Part shown: in pieces, positions 5,792-12,946 of the stretch
Layout of the letters: the number at the start of each line of letters is the position of its first letter
Position numbering within the stretch: position 1 is the stretch's first letter
Origin: an uncultured Blautia sp.
GTDB lineage: Bacteria; Bacillota; Clostridia; Lachnospirales; Lachnospiraceae
Reading direction: 5' to 3'
NCBI GenBank assembly: GCA_934373235.1
Contig: CAKROW010000055.1
Coordinates: forward strand, 1 to 18,460
DNA: 18,460 nucleotides
Made by a program: the position numbers and the translations under genes
The notes under the pieces: model-generated
The model's database searches: none
Seen by the model: only the letters and a program-made list of their open reading frames with translations
What the model was told of the DNA's origin: nothing

Positions 5792-6385
5792 ATGTACGAA
5801 GAATTTCTGGATGATATTGAGAAATTTATTTTTACGGAGGATGAACCAAAGAAGGCAGATATTATTTTTGTGCCGGGAAATGGATATCCGCAGATGGCAG
5901 AACGGGCATCGGAACTGTACAGGGAGGGATTTGCACCTCTGATCCTTCCAAGCGGAAAGTATAGTATAGCAGAGGGACATTTTTCAGGAGTACTGGCTCA
6001 TAAAGAGAAATATATCGGAAAATATGAGACAGAGTGGGAATTTCTCAGAGAGGTTCTTATAAAGAACCAGGTTCCTGAAAATGCTATCTTAAAAGAAGAT
6101 CAGGCAACTTTTACCTACGAAAATGCTATTTATTCCAGACAGGTGACAGACAGAGAGGGGCTTGTGATCCGCAGGGCGATTCTCTGCTGTAAATCCTGTC
6201 ATGCCAGAAGGTGCCTGATGTATTATAAACTGCTGTATCCGGATGCAGAGTTTATGATTTGTCCCTCTAGTGTGAATTCGGTTGATAAAAATACATGGAA
6301 AGAGACAAATGATGGAATTGACGAAGTTATGGGAGAAATAACACGAATTATCAAACAATTTTCTCTGATGCTTAAAAAATATTAA
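5792..6385 (+). CDS. DUF218/YdcF family protein
   Basis: This 197-residue protein belongs to the DUF218 (ElyC/SanA/YdcF) superfamily, whose members have Rossmann-like folds and mostly uncertain roles, often near cell-envelope functions. Family features are the first strand ADIIFVPGNGYPQMAERA, a central TFTYENAIYSRQ stretch (residues 106-116) corresponding to the usual T.eNa segment, and the AILCCKSCHARRCLMYY segment (129-145) corresponding to the His-x-x-Arg motif. No signal peptide or membrane helix is present, so it is probably cytoplasmic, unlike SanA. Cysteines 132, 133, 136 and 141 cluster around His137. The ATG at 5792 has AGGAGAGG about 8 nt upstream. Neighbours are the amidase and the surface protein, but the three are not tightly spaced. 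Confidence 0.85.
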   Translation: MYEEFLDDIEKFIFTEDEPKKADIIFVPGNGYPQMAERASELYREGFAPLILPSGKYSIAEGHFSGVLAHKEKYIGKYETEWEFLREVLIKNQVPENAILKEDQATFTYENAIYSRQVTDREGLVIRRAILCCKSCHARRCLMYYKLLYPDAEFMICPSSVNSVDKNTWKETNDGIDEVMGEITRIIKQFSLMLKKY

Positions 6386-6393
6386 TTTGGGGG

Positions 6394-6422
6394 TGTCGAA
6401 AAAAACAGAAGTGTGTTATAAT
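6394..6422 (+). promoter_or_regulatory. Extended -10 promoter of the surface-protein gene with a TGTCGAA box
   Basis: TGTTATAAT at 6414-6422 is a perfect extended -10. The position of the -35, 17 bp upstream, is occupied by TGTCGA, a poor -35 but part of TGTCGAA (6394-6400), the Spo0A-box heptamer. Activators of the Spo0A kind often bind over a weak -35, so the layout is consistent with activation, but one heptamer is thin evidence. Confidence 0.6.
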
Positions 6423-6428
6423 GCTTTT

Positions 6429-6579
6429 GATAAAAAAGAAATTATTTTTTACAAAACATTTAAGAAATATTAATTTTTCTACAGGCATTTAAATCGTGTT
6501 AATTTTTTGTTTTCGTGATTTTTGATAAAATTTGATACATAAAATCGTTGATTTTGAATATACAGAGGTGCAGATTATA
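6429..6579 (+). other. AT-rich leader of the surface-protein gene
   Basis: About 150 nt between the predicted start point and the ATG at 6580 are very AT-rich. AAAAAAGAAATTATTTTTT (about 6433-6451) can form a weak A-T stem. TTTTGATA-like words recur near 6424 and 6520, and AATATTAATTT-like words near 6380 and 6467. No known riboswitch or reading frame is recognised. The ribosome binding site is AGAGGTG at 6564-6570. Confidence 0.35.
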
Positions 6580-8256
6580 ATGAAAAAAAAGAGCGTTACC
6601 GTATTATTAGCAGCAGCAACATTGTCAGCAACACTTATAGGAGGACAGGTCTTACCGGCATATGCGGGGGATTCCCAGGCTGTGGAGGCATCATCTCTGA
6701 TTCCTGATAATGTAACGATCGATGAACCTACGGCACTGGCTAATATCGCACTTCCCAGAAGTGAATATGGAACTTTGTCATGGGCAGATGGATCTTATGT
6801 GCCTGACAAGCGTGTACAGTCCTGCGAAGTGATATTTACACCAGCAGGAAAAACCGATCTTTCTGATGTTTCCGGATGGGATAGCAGTACGGGAACTGTG
6901 ACCGGTTACGTAACCGTTGTGGTCAGCAGCATTGACAGCAGTCAGGATTCCGGCGGGGATTCTGACTACAGTGATATATACGAGGATGGAAGCGATGAGA
7001 AAAATGACAGTGCAAAGGTGACAGAAATTCCCACAGTGACAGAAGCCCCGGAGCAGGAGACAGAAGTTACCGCTATACCGGAAGCGGATCCTGACGGAGA
7101 AACGAACCTGACAGCAACTCCGGAAGTGACTGTTGCGCCCGAAACAGATAAAGAAGAGGCAACAGAGACCCCGGAAGCAGACCCTACAGAAACCCCGGAG
7201 ATTACAGAGATTCCGGATAAAGTCGGAGATGAAGAACCGGAGATAAGCACTGCACCGGCATCTGATGAAGAGAAAGAGGATAAAGATAAGGCTCCGGAAG
7301 AGACTCCAGAAGAGACAATTGCCCCAGGGACAGATAAAGAAGAGGCAACAGAGACTCCGGAAGCAGACCCTACAGCAACTCCGGAAGAGACAGAAGAGCC
7401 TGAGCAGGAATATCCACAGATCACTGCTGAGGTGACAGAAACTCCGGAGATCACAGAGGTTGAGACGCCGACAGAAGTCACAGATATTTTTGACAGAGAA
7501 GATCAGGAAGAGACAGATGAGCGGCCGATTGTGGCAGAAGAAAATCTGACCGAAGAGGAAAAAGAAGCTATTGCTGTTCAGAATCATACCTGTGATGGGA
7601 TTTCCGTGTCAGGTATCGACCTTCCATGGTATGTGCAGTTCCGTGTAACAGGTGGTGAAGATTATACGTTTACCAATGAAGAAGATGCGACGATCTTCAA
7701 ATCCTATGAATTTGAACTGTGGGATACCCGTAATAATACAGAATATACCATTCCGGATGGGGAATACATCAGTGTGACAGTTCCTGTGAAAGCAGGATAT
7801 ACCTATTCTATAGAGCACATTCTGGACAGTGGAGCTATGGAGACTATTATTCCAAGCGTGGATGGCAGTACCATGACATTCAGTACCCATTCCTTCAGTC
7901 CTTTTGGTATTGCGGGAAGCAAATCTCTGGTTGGCCCGGATGCGGATGAAACCACACCTACGTCTACACCTGCACAGGTCTCTGCCGGTAATGTGACAGA
8001 TGAGGATATTGATTCATCTGCCAAAGCTACCAGTACTCCTGCGGCAGTTCAGGCCACAACCAGTACAGCAGCAGAGAATACATCAGGATCTTCCGCTCAG
8101 AATACAAATGATGCAGAGGATATGACTGCCGGTACAAAATCCTCAAAAAATGTAGAGACCGGTGATAACACCAGGATACTTCCTTTTGTGATCCTTTTTG
8201 CGGCGGCAGCAGCAGTGGCGGCTGTAGTAGTTGTAGTCCTTAAAAAGAAAAAATAA
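6580..8256 (+). CDS. Secreted surface protein with acidic Thr/Glu/Pro stalk and C-terminal anchor
   Basis: This is a 558-residue precursor. Residues 1-29 form a signal peptide cut after AYA. Residues about 35-125 form a domain with TLSWADGSYVPD and EVIFTPAGKTDL, similar in style to repeat domains of clostridial surface proteins. Residues about 140-320 are a Pro/Thr/Glu-rich stalk. Residues about 325-445 form a beta-rich domain (VTVPVKAGYTYSIEH, TFSTHSFSPFGIAG) common in clostridial extracellular proteins. A second Ser/Thr linker follows. The end carries NVETGDN, a hydrophobic helix and KKKK, a sortase-like layout without classical LPXTG. ATG 6580 has AGAGGTG upstream; a longer frame from TTG at 6532 would bury the signal peptide. 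The role is unknown; adhesion or envelope structure is plausible. Confidence 0.8.
   Translation: MKKKSVTVLLAAATLSATLIGGQVLPAYAGDSQAVEASSLIPDNVTIDEPTALANIALPRSEYGTLSWADGSYVPDKRVQSCEVIFTPAGKTDLSDVSGWDSSTGTVTGYVTVVVSSIDSSQDSGGDSDYSDIYEDGSDEKNDSAKVTEIPTVTEAPEQETEVTAIPEADPDGETNLTATPEVTVAPETDKEEATETPEADPTETPEITEIPDKVGDEEPEISTAPASDEEKEDKDKAPEETPEETIAPGTDKEEATETPEADPTATPEETEEPEQEYPQITAEVTETPEITEVETPTEVTDIFDREDQEETDERPIVAEENLTEEEKEAIAVQNHTCDGISVSGIDLPWYVQFRVTGGEDYTFTNEEDATIFKSYEFELWDTRNNTEYTIPDGEYISVTVPVKAGYTYSIEHILDSGAMETIIPSVDGSTMTFSTHSFSPFGIAGSKSLVGPDADETTPTSTPAQVSAGNVTDEDIDSSAKATSTPAAVQATTSTAAENTSGSSAQNTNDAEDMTAGTKSSKNVETGDNTRILPFVILFAAAAAVAAVVVVVLKKKK
7135..7386 (+). repeat. Internal 66-bp direct repeat in the stalk-coding region
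   Basis: 7135-7200 and 7321-7386 are near-identical 66-bp copies exactly 186 bp apart. They encode residues 186-207 and 248-269 (both containing TDKEEATETPEADPT). The third-position differences (ACC/ACT, GAG/GAA) suggest an older in-frame duplication. Shorter TPE and ITE units fill the stalk between them, so stalk length may vary among strains. Confidence 0.8.
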
Positions 8257-8284
8257 AGAAATATAACAGCAGGAATAAACCAGT

Positions 8285-8321
8285 CAGCCCTTCCGTATAT
8301 TGTATATGGGAGGGTTGCTTT
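8285..8321 (+). terminator. Terminator hairpin after the surface-protein gene, overlapping the next gene's RBS
   Basis: Stem 8285-8299/8303-8317 has 15 continuous pairs (three G-T) with a 3-nt loop and is followed by CTTTT. It should terminate transcripts of the surface-protein gene. The 3' arm contains GGGAGGG (8308-8314), the only good ribosome binding site for the ATG at 8323, so read-through transcripts would have that site locked in the stem. Confidence 0.75.
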
Positions 8322-8322
8322 T

Positions 8323-8673
8323 ATGAAGGCGCGGGTAATTTTAAGATCACTGCTTATTGCATATTTGCTGACAGGAGGATGTCTTCTGGCACTTGCATTT
8401 ATCCTGTTTAAATTTAATCTGGGCGAGGGGACAGCGGCAGCAGGAATTGTTCTGATTTATACAGCGGCCTGCCTTGCAGGAGGTTTACTTGCAGGAAAAA
8501 ATATAAGAAAAAACAGGCTGCAGTGGGGACTGCTCACAGGGATCTTTTATTATATCCTTCTTCTGGGGGCGTCCTTTGCAGTTGAGGGAAAATGGGATAT
8601 GAGTCTGCAGCATACCCTGACCACGTTGTGTATGTGTCTGGGTGGAGGTGCATTGGGAGGAATATTGTCCTGA
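8323..8673 (+). CDS. TIGR04086 family small membrane protein
   Basis: This 116-residue protein has four predicted membrane helices, at about residues 8-30, 38-58, 67-87 and 97-115. It matches in size and pattern the clostridial family TIGR04086 (AGGLLAGKNIRKNRLQWGLLTG between helices 2 and 3, Gly-rich end GGGALGGILS). The family is of unknown function and is often found close to SecDF/YajC-type export genes and SCIFF genes in Clostridia, which fits this position. The ATG at 8323 has GGGAGGG eight bases upstream, but this lies in the 3' arm of the preceding terminator hairpin. I see no strong separate promoter; a weak CTTAAA/TATAAC pair may exist around 8239-8270. Assignment is by pattern from memory. 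Confidence 0.72.
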   Translation: MKARVILRSLLIAYLLTGGCLLALAFILFKFNLGEGTAAAGIVLIYTAACLAGGLLAGKNIRKNRLQWGLLTGIFYYILLLGASFAVEGKWDMSLQHTLTTLCMCLGGGALGGILS

Positions 8674-8690
8674 AACCGTAAAAAAATGCT

Positions 8691-8718
8691 TTGAAAATCT
8701 GTCAGATTATGCTATACT
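8691..8718 (+). promoter_or_regulatory. Sigma-A promoter of scfA with a dyad in the spacer
   Basis: TTGAAA (8691-8696) and TATACT (8713-8718) are separated by 16 bp. The spacer carries the inverted repeat AATCT-GTC-AGATT (8696-8708), which could be an operator. Initiation near 8725 gives a leader of about 30 nt ending in the excellent AAGGAGG at 8741-8747. Confidence 0.75.
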
Positions 8719-8754
8719 AGGCGAAGATAGATTACATATAAAGGAGGATATATC

Positions 8755-8895
8755 ATGGAACATATCAAAACATTAAATACAAAGAACCTGCAGAATACGG
8801 TTAAAAAAGGTGGATGTGGCGAATGTCAGACATCTTGCCAGTCCGCATGCAAGACTTCCTGTACAGTAGGAAACCAGAGCTGCGAGCATAAATAA
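8755..8895 (+). CDS. scfA: SCIFF precursor peptide (six cysteines in forty-five)
   Basis: This ribosomally made peptide of 46 residues is the substrate of the adjacent radical SAM maturase. The N-terminal half (MEHIKTLNTKNLQNTVKKGG) is the recognition leader. The C-terminal half holds six cysteines at 21, 24, 28, 32, 36 and 43. In characterised relatives the maturase joins Cys32 to the alpha carbon of Thr37 as a thioether; both residues are present at exactly those positions here. The peptide is near-universal in Clostridia, is not obviously an antibiotic, and its final role is unknown. Strong ribosome binding site AAGGAGG at 8741-8747, own promoter, and a following attenuator-like hairpin all point to high expression. 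No dedicated peptidase or immunity gene is adjacent. Confidence 0.95.
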   Translation: MEHIKTLNTKNLQNTVKKGGCGECQTSCQSACKTSCTVGNQSCEHK

Positions 8896-8919
8896 GAGCG
8901 GCTGTCGGATAGAAGAGAG

Positions 8920-8950
8920 AGCAGCGGGGTAATCCGCTGCTTATCTTTTG
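8920..8950 (+). terminator. Attenuator-like hairpin between scfA and scfB
   Basis: The eight-pair stem AGCAGCGG (8920-8927)/CCGCTGCT (8934-8941) has a 6-nt loop and is followed by TATCTTTTGTT. The imperfect T-run suggests partial termination, so scfA would be made in excess over the maturase. No other promoter for scfB is evident in 8896-9034. Confidence 0.65.
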
Positions 8951-9034
8951 TTACAGGGAATTTATCTGTTTTTTCGGATGAATTCTCCGGGCGATTCTTA
9001 TTATCAGGAGAAAGATAGAAAGGATTACGGGAAA

Positions 9035-10399
9035 ATGAGTTTGATTCACCGTTATCAGAGTAATGGTTATAATATCGTGTTGGATATCAACAGTGGATGT
9101 ATCCATCTGGTAGATGAGGTTACATACGAAGTACTTCCGTTGATGGAAGACGGCATGGATACTGAGGCGATCACAGAGAAACTTGGAGACCGCTTTAAAA
9201 AAGAAGATATTAAGACTTCCGTAGAAGAATGTAAGAAACTTCAGGAACAGGGAATGTTGTTTACAAAAGATCTTTACGAGGAAGTGATCGAGACATTTAC
9301 AGAGAACCGTCAGACAGTAGTAAAGGCCTTATGTCTGCATATTGCCCATGACTGTAACCTGGCATGCAGATACTGCTTTGCAGAAGAAGGAGAATACCAC
9401 GGAAGACGTGCACTTATGTCCTACGAGGTAGGCAAAAAGGCACTGGACTTTCTGATTGCCAATTCCGGCTCCAGAAAAAACCTGGAGGTGGATTTTTTTG
9501 GCGGAGAACCTCTTATGAACTGGCAGGTGGTGAAGGACCTTGTGAAATACGGAAGAGAGCAGGAGAAGCTCCATAATAAGAAATTCCGTTTTACACTTAC
9601 CACCAACGGAGTTCTTCTCAATGATGAAGTTATGGAATTCTGTAATAAAGAAATGGGAAATGTAGTTCTCAGTGTGGACGGAAGAAAGGAAGTTCATGAT
9701 TTCATGCGTCCTTTCAGAAAGGGAGCAGGAAGCTACGATCTGATCATTCCCAAGTTCCAGAAATTCGCGGAATCCAGAAATCAGGATAAATATTATGTAA
9801 GGGGAACTTTTACACATCATAATCTGGATTTTTCAAAGGATGTACTTCATCTTGCGGATCTTGGTTTCAAACAGATTTCCGTGGAGCCGGTTGTGGCAGC
9901 GGAGACGGAGGATTATGCACTGAGAGAAGAGGATATTCCTCAGATCATGGAGCAGTATGATCTTCTTGCAAAAGAGATGATAAAGAGAGAAAAAGAGGGG
10001 AAAGGCTTCAATTTCTTCCATTTTATGATAGACCTTACAGGAGGTCCCTGTGTATATAAAAGGCTTTCCGGATGCGGTTCAGGAACCGAATATCTGGCAG
10101 TTACCCCATGGGGTGATTTTTATCCATGCCATCAGTTTGTAGGTGAGGAAGAATACCTTATGGGTAATGTGGATGAAGGAATCACAAAGCCTGAGATTGC
10201 GAAAGAATTTGGACACTGCAATGTCTACACAAAACCGGATTGCAGAAACTGCTTTGCAAGATTTTATTGTAGTGGCGGATGTGCAGCTAATGCTTACCAT
10301 TTCCAGGGCAATATCCAGGGTAATTATGAAATCGGATGCGAACTCCAGAGGAAGCGTGTGGAGTGCGCTATCATGATAAAAGCCGCTTTGGCGGAATAA
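9035..10399 (+). CDS. scfB: SCIFF maturase, radical SAM/SPASM thioether-forming enzyme
   Basis: This cytoplasmic enzyme uses a 4Fe-4S cluster and S-adenosylmethionine to form a Cys-Thr thioether in the ScfA peptide. Residues about 1-85 form the peptide-binding N-terminal region (RiPP-recognition type). The radical SAM motif CNLACRYC gives Cys107, Cys111 and Cys114; GGEP follows. The SPASM part has auxiliary-cluster cysteines at 339, 347, 365, 395, 403, 406, 412, 416, 435 and 444. Length 454 matches the family (about 450). The ATG at 9035 is chosen because relatives begin with (M)-IH-YQ-NGYNIVLD; upstream in-frame ATG 8978 and TTG 8948 lack a ribosome binding site. The site AAAGGA is about 10 nt upstream. 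secDF follows by 14 nt. Confidence 0.95.
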   Translation: MSLIHRYQSNGYNIVLDINSGCIHLVDEVTYEVLPLMEDGMDTEAITEKLGDRFKKEDIKTSVEECKKLQEQGMLFTKDLYEEVIETFTENRQTVVKALCLHIAHDCNLACRYCFAEEGEYHGRRALMSYEVGKKALDFLIANSGSRKNLEVDFFGGEPLMNWQVVKDLVKYGREQEKLHNKKFRFTLTTNGVLLNDEVMEFCNKEMGNVVLSVDGRKEVHDFMRPFRKGAGSYDLIIPKFQKFAESRNQDKYYVRGTFTHHNLDFSKDVLHLADLGFKQISVEPVVAAETEDYALREEDIPQIMEQYDLLAKEMIKREKEGKGFNFFHFMIDLTGGPCVYKRLSGCGSGTEYLAVTPWGDFYPCHQFVGEEEYLMGNVDEGITKPEIAKEFGHCNVYTKPDCRNCFARFYCSGGCAANAYHFQGNIQGNYEIGCELQRKRVECAIMIKAALAE

Positions 10400-10413
10400 G
10401 AGAGGAAAAGAAA

Positions 10414-12837
10414 ATGAAGAAAAGTAGAGGAATTGCAGTGCTGCTTCTGACAGCAATCGTCACAGTATTCTTCTGCTATGTGGCTGCAGTGGGCATTGGC
10501 CCGACAGGAACAGGTTCGGCAAAGAACATCAATACCGGACTTGACCTTTCAGGCGGTGTCAGCATCACATACCAGGCGAAAGAAGACAATCCCAGCAAGG
10601 AGGATATGTCCGATACTGTTTACAAGATGCAGCAGCGTGTATCTCAGTACAGTACTGAGGCACAGGCATATCAGGAAGGCAGCAACCGTATTACCATTGA
10701 GATTCCGGGCGTAACAGATGCAAATGCGATCCTGGAGGAACTTGGAAAACCAGGTTCTTTGTATTTCATTGAGCAGACAGACGCAGATGGTAATCAGAAC
10801 TTTACATCAGGAAACAGTGAGAGCGGATATGTTCTTGCAAGAGATCTGGAAGAGATCAAAGAGGCAGGTTCTGTTGTGCTTGAGGGAACCGATGTGGCCG
10901 ATGCGGAAGGCGGCGCTTACCAGGAGTCTTCCACAAGTTCACAGAAGTATGCGGTCAGTCTGACACTGACAAAAGACGGCAAGACAAAATTTGCCGAGGC
11001 AACCAAGAACAACGTGGGAAAACAGATCGCCATTGTCTATGACGGACAGGTTTTAAGTGCTCCTAATGTTAATGAGGAGATCTCCGGTGGACAGGCACAG
11101 ATCACAGGAATGCAGAGTACAGAGGAGGCCCAGAACCTTGCTTCCTATATCCGTATCGGTTCTCTGAGTCTGGAACTTACAGAGCTTCGTTCCAGTGTTG
11201 TAGCAGCACAGCTTGGTGAGGAGGCAATTGCCACCAGTGTCAAGGCAGGTGCCATCGGTCTTGTGATCGTAATTCTTATTATGATCATCGCATACCGTGT
11301 ACCAGGCGTTGTGGCGGCCATTGCACTTATCCTTTATACAACCATCACACTGATTACCTTAAATGCTTTTGACATTACCCTTACGCTTCCGGGTATTGCA
11401 GGTATCATACTGGGTATTGGTATGGCGGTGGATGCCAATGTTATCATATATGCCAGAATCCGTGAGGAGATCGGAGCAGGACTTTCTGTCCATGCTGCTA
11501 TTAAGAGTGGTTTCAGCAAGGCGTTTTCAGCTATCTTTGACGGTAATGTCACCACACTGATCGCTGCCTGCGTTCTGATGTGGCTGGGTTCCGGATCTGT
11601 AAAGGGATTTGCCTATACACTGGCACTTGGTATTGTGATTTCTATGTTTACAGCACTGGTTGTGTCAAGGCTTGTGATCAACGCAGTTTATGCAGTTGGC
11701 ATCCACGACAAGAAATTTTATGGTGTTACGAAAGAACGTAAGGTGATGGATTTCCTTGGAAAAAGAAAGATCTTCTTTGTTCTTTCTATTATCCTGATCT
11801 TAAGCGGCCCGGCATCCATGCTGATCCATAGCCATGTGATCGGAGACAAGGCCATGAATTACAGCCTTGAGTTCTCAGGCGGTACGTCCACCAATGTTAC
11901 TTTCAATGAAGAAATGGACATTAAGCAGATTGATTCCGAGGTAACTCCTCTTGTAGAGGAAGTTACAGGAGACAAGAATGTGCAGCCGACCAAGGTTGTG
12001 GGAACAAATCAGGTTATCATCAAGACACGTTCCCTGGATCTCAGCGAACGTGAAGCTCTTAATAAGGCTCTGGAAGAGAAATTCGGTGTTGATACAAGTC
12101 TTATCACAGCCGAGAATATTTCCTCCACAGTCAGCAGCGAGATGAGAAGAGACGCTATTGTTGCAGTGATCGTAGCAGCTATCTTTATGCTTCTTTATAT
12201 CTGGTTCCGTTTCAAAGATATCCGTTTTGCAAGCAGTGCGGTGCTTGCGCTTCTCCACGATGTTCTGGTTGTGCTTGCATTTTATGCGATTTCCAGAATT
12301 TCAGTGGGAAATACATTTATTGCCTGCATGCTGACTATCGTAGGATATTCCATTAACGCCACGATCGTTATCTTTGACCGTATCCGTGAGAATCTGAAAG
12401 GCAGAAAGAAACTTGCTGATGAGGCTCTCCGTGAGGTGGTAAACAGAAGTATCACAGAGACACTTACGAGAAGTATCTACACATCTCTGACTACTTTTGT
12501 AATGGTAGCAATCCTGTATATAATGGGAGTTTCCTCCATCAAAGAGTTTGCTGCTCCTCTGATGGTTGGTATTATCGGTGGTGCATATTCTTCAGTATGT
12601 ATTACAGGTGCTCTCTGGTATACAATGAAAACATTCAGAAAGAACCGTCCGGCAGTGGCAGCAGCAAAGACTGCACCGGCAGCAGGTTCTTCCGCTTCCA
12701 AAGCCAAAACTGCGCCGAAGGCTGACCAGAGCCCGAAGGCAGCACAGGAACCCAGGAAGAAAAACCGTAAGAGAGTTGCAGAGAGACTTGCCGCACAGGA
12801 AGCTCAGAAACAGCAGGAAAACAGTGAAAACAAATAA
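10414..12837 (+). CDS. secDF: Protein translocase subunits SecD and SecF, fused
   Basis: This 807-residue membrane protein uses the proton gradient to pull proteins out of the SecYEG channel. The SecD half has the first membrane helix (7-28), the DLSGGV motif (44-49), the extracellular P1 region, VLSAPNVNEEISGG, and the conserved GIAGIILGIGMAVDANV helix (about 327-345). The SecF half begins near residue 445, with LEFSGGTS and the helix GYSINATIVIFDRIREN (about 640). Twelve helices are expected. The fusion is common in Firmicutes. Residues about 743-807 are an unusual Ala/Lys/Pro/Gln-rich basic tail after the last helix, probably cytoplasmic. ATG 10414 has AGAGGAAAAG upstream; a longer frame to 10336 overlaps scfB and is rejected. 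Close spacing suggests co-transcription with scfB. A strong terminator follows. Confidence 0.95.
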   Translation: MKKSRGIAVLLLTAIVTVFFCYVAAVGIGPTGTGSAKNINTGLDLSGGVSITYQAKEDNPSKEDMSDTVYKMQQRVSQYSTEAQAYQEGSNRITIEIPGVTDANAILEELGKPGSLYFIEQTDADGNQNFTSGNSESGYVLARDLEEIKEAGSVVLEGTDVADAEGGAYQESSTSSQKYAVSLTLTKDGKTKFAEATKNNVGKQIAIVYDGQVLSAPNVNEEISGGQAQITGMQSTEEAQNLASYIRIGSLSLELTELRSSVVAAQLGEEAIATSVKAGAIGLVIVILIMIIAYRVPGVVAAIALILYTTITLITLNAFDITLTLPGIAGIILGIGMAVDANVIIYARIREEIGAGLSVHAAIKSGFSKAFSAIFDGNVTTLIAACVLMWLGSGSVKGFAYTLALGIVISMFTALVVSRLVINAVYAVGIHDKKFYGVTKERKVMDFLGKRKIFFVLSIILILSGPASMLIHSHVIGDKAMNYSLEFSGGTSTNVTFNEEMDIKQIDSEVTPLVEEVTGDKNVQPTKVVGTNQVIIKTRSLDLSEREALNKALEEKFGVDTSLITAENISSTVSSEMRRDAIVAVIVAAIFMLLYIWFRFKDIRFASSAVLALLHDVLVVLAFYAISRISVGNTFIACMLTIVGYSINATIVIFDRIRENLKGRKKLADEALREVVNRSITETLTRSIYTSLTTFVMVAILYIMGVSSIKEFAAPLMVGIIGGAYSSVCITGALWYTMKTFRKNRPAVAAAKTAPAAGSSASKAKTAPKADQSPKAAQEPRKKNRKRVAERLAAQEAQKQQENSENK

Positions 12838-12861
12838 ATAACCCTGGCAGGAGAAGAGAGC

Positions 12862-12896
12862 CCTGATCCGTATCTGACGGATCAGGACTTTTTTTT
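12862..12896 (+). terminator. Strong rho-independent terminator after secDF
   Basis: The ten-pair stem CCTGATCCGT (12862-12871)/ACGGATCAGG (12877-12886) with loop ATCTG is followed by AC and eight T residues (12889-12896). This ends the scfA-scfB-secDF unit 50 nt before recJ. Confidence 0.92.
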
Positions 12897-12946
12897 CGTG
12901 GAGATATGATGTACAATACAGGCATATTATACGAGGAGGAAGAGAA

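Noticed and set aside
6966..7481. Ser/Val/Gly-rich 171-residue open frame on the minus strand
   Set aside because: It mirrors the repetitive acidic stalk of the surface protein; the apparent repeats are the same 66-bp duplication read backwards.
8978..9034. Upstream ATG (8978) or TTG (8948) as the scfB start
   Set aside because: Neither has a ribosome binding site, and relatives begin at the residues encoded from 9035.
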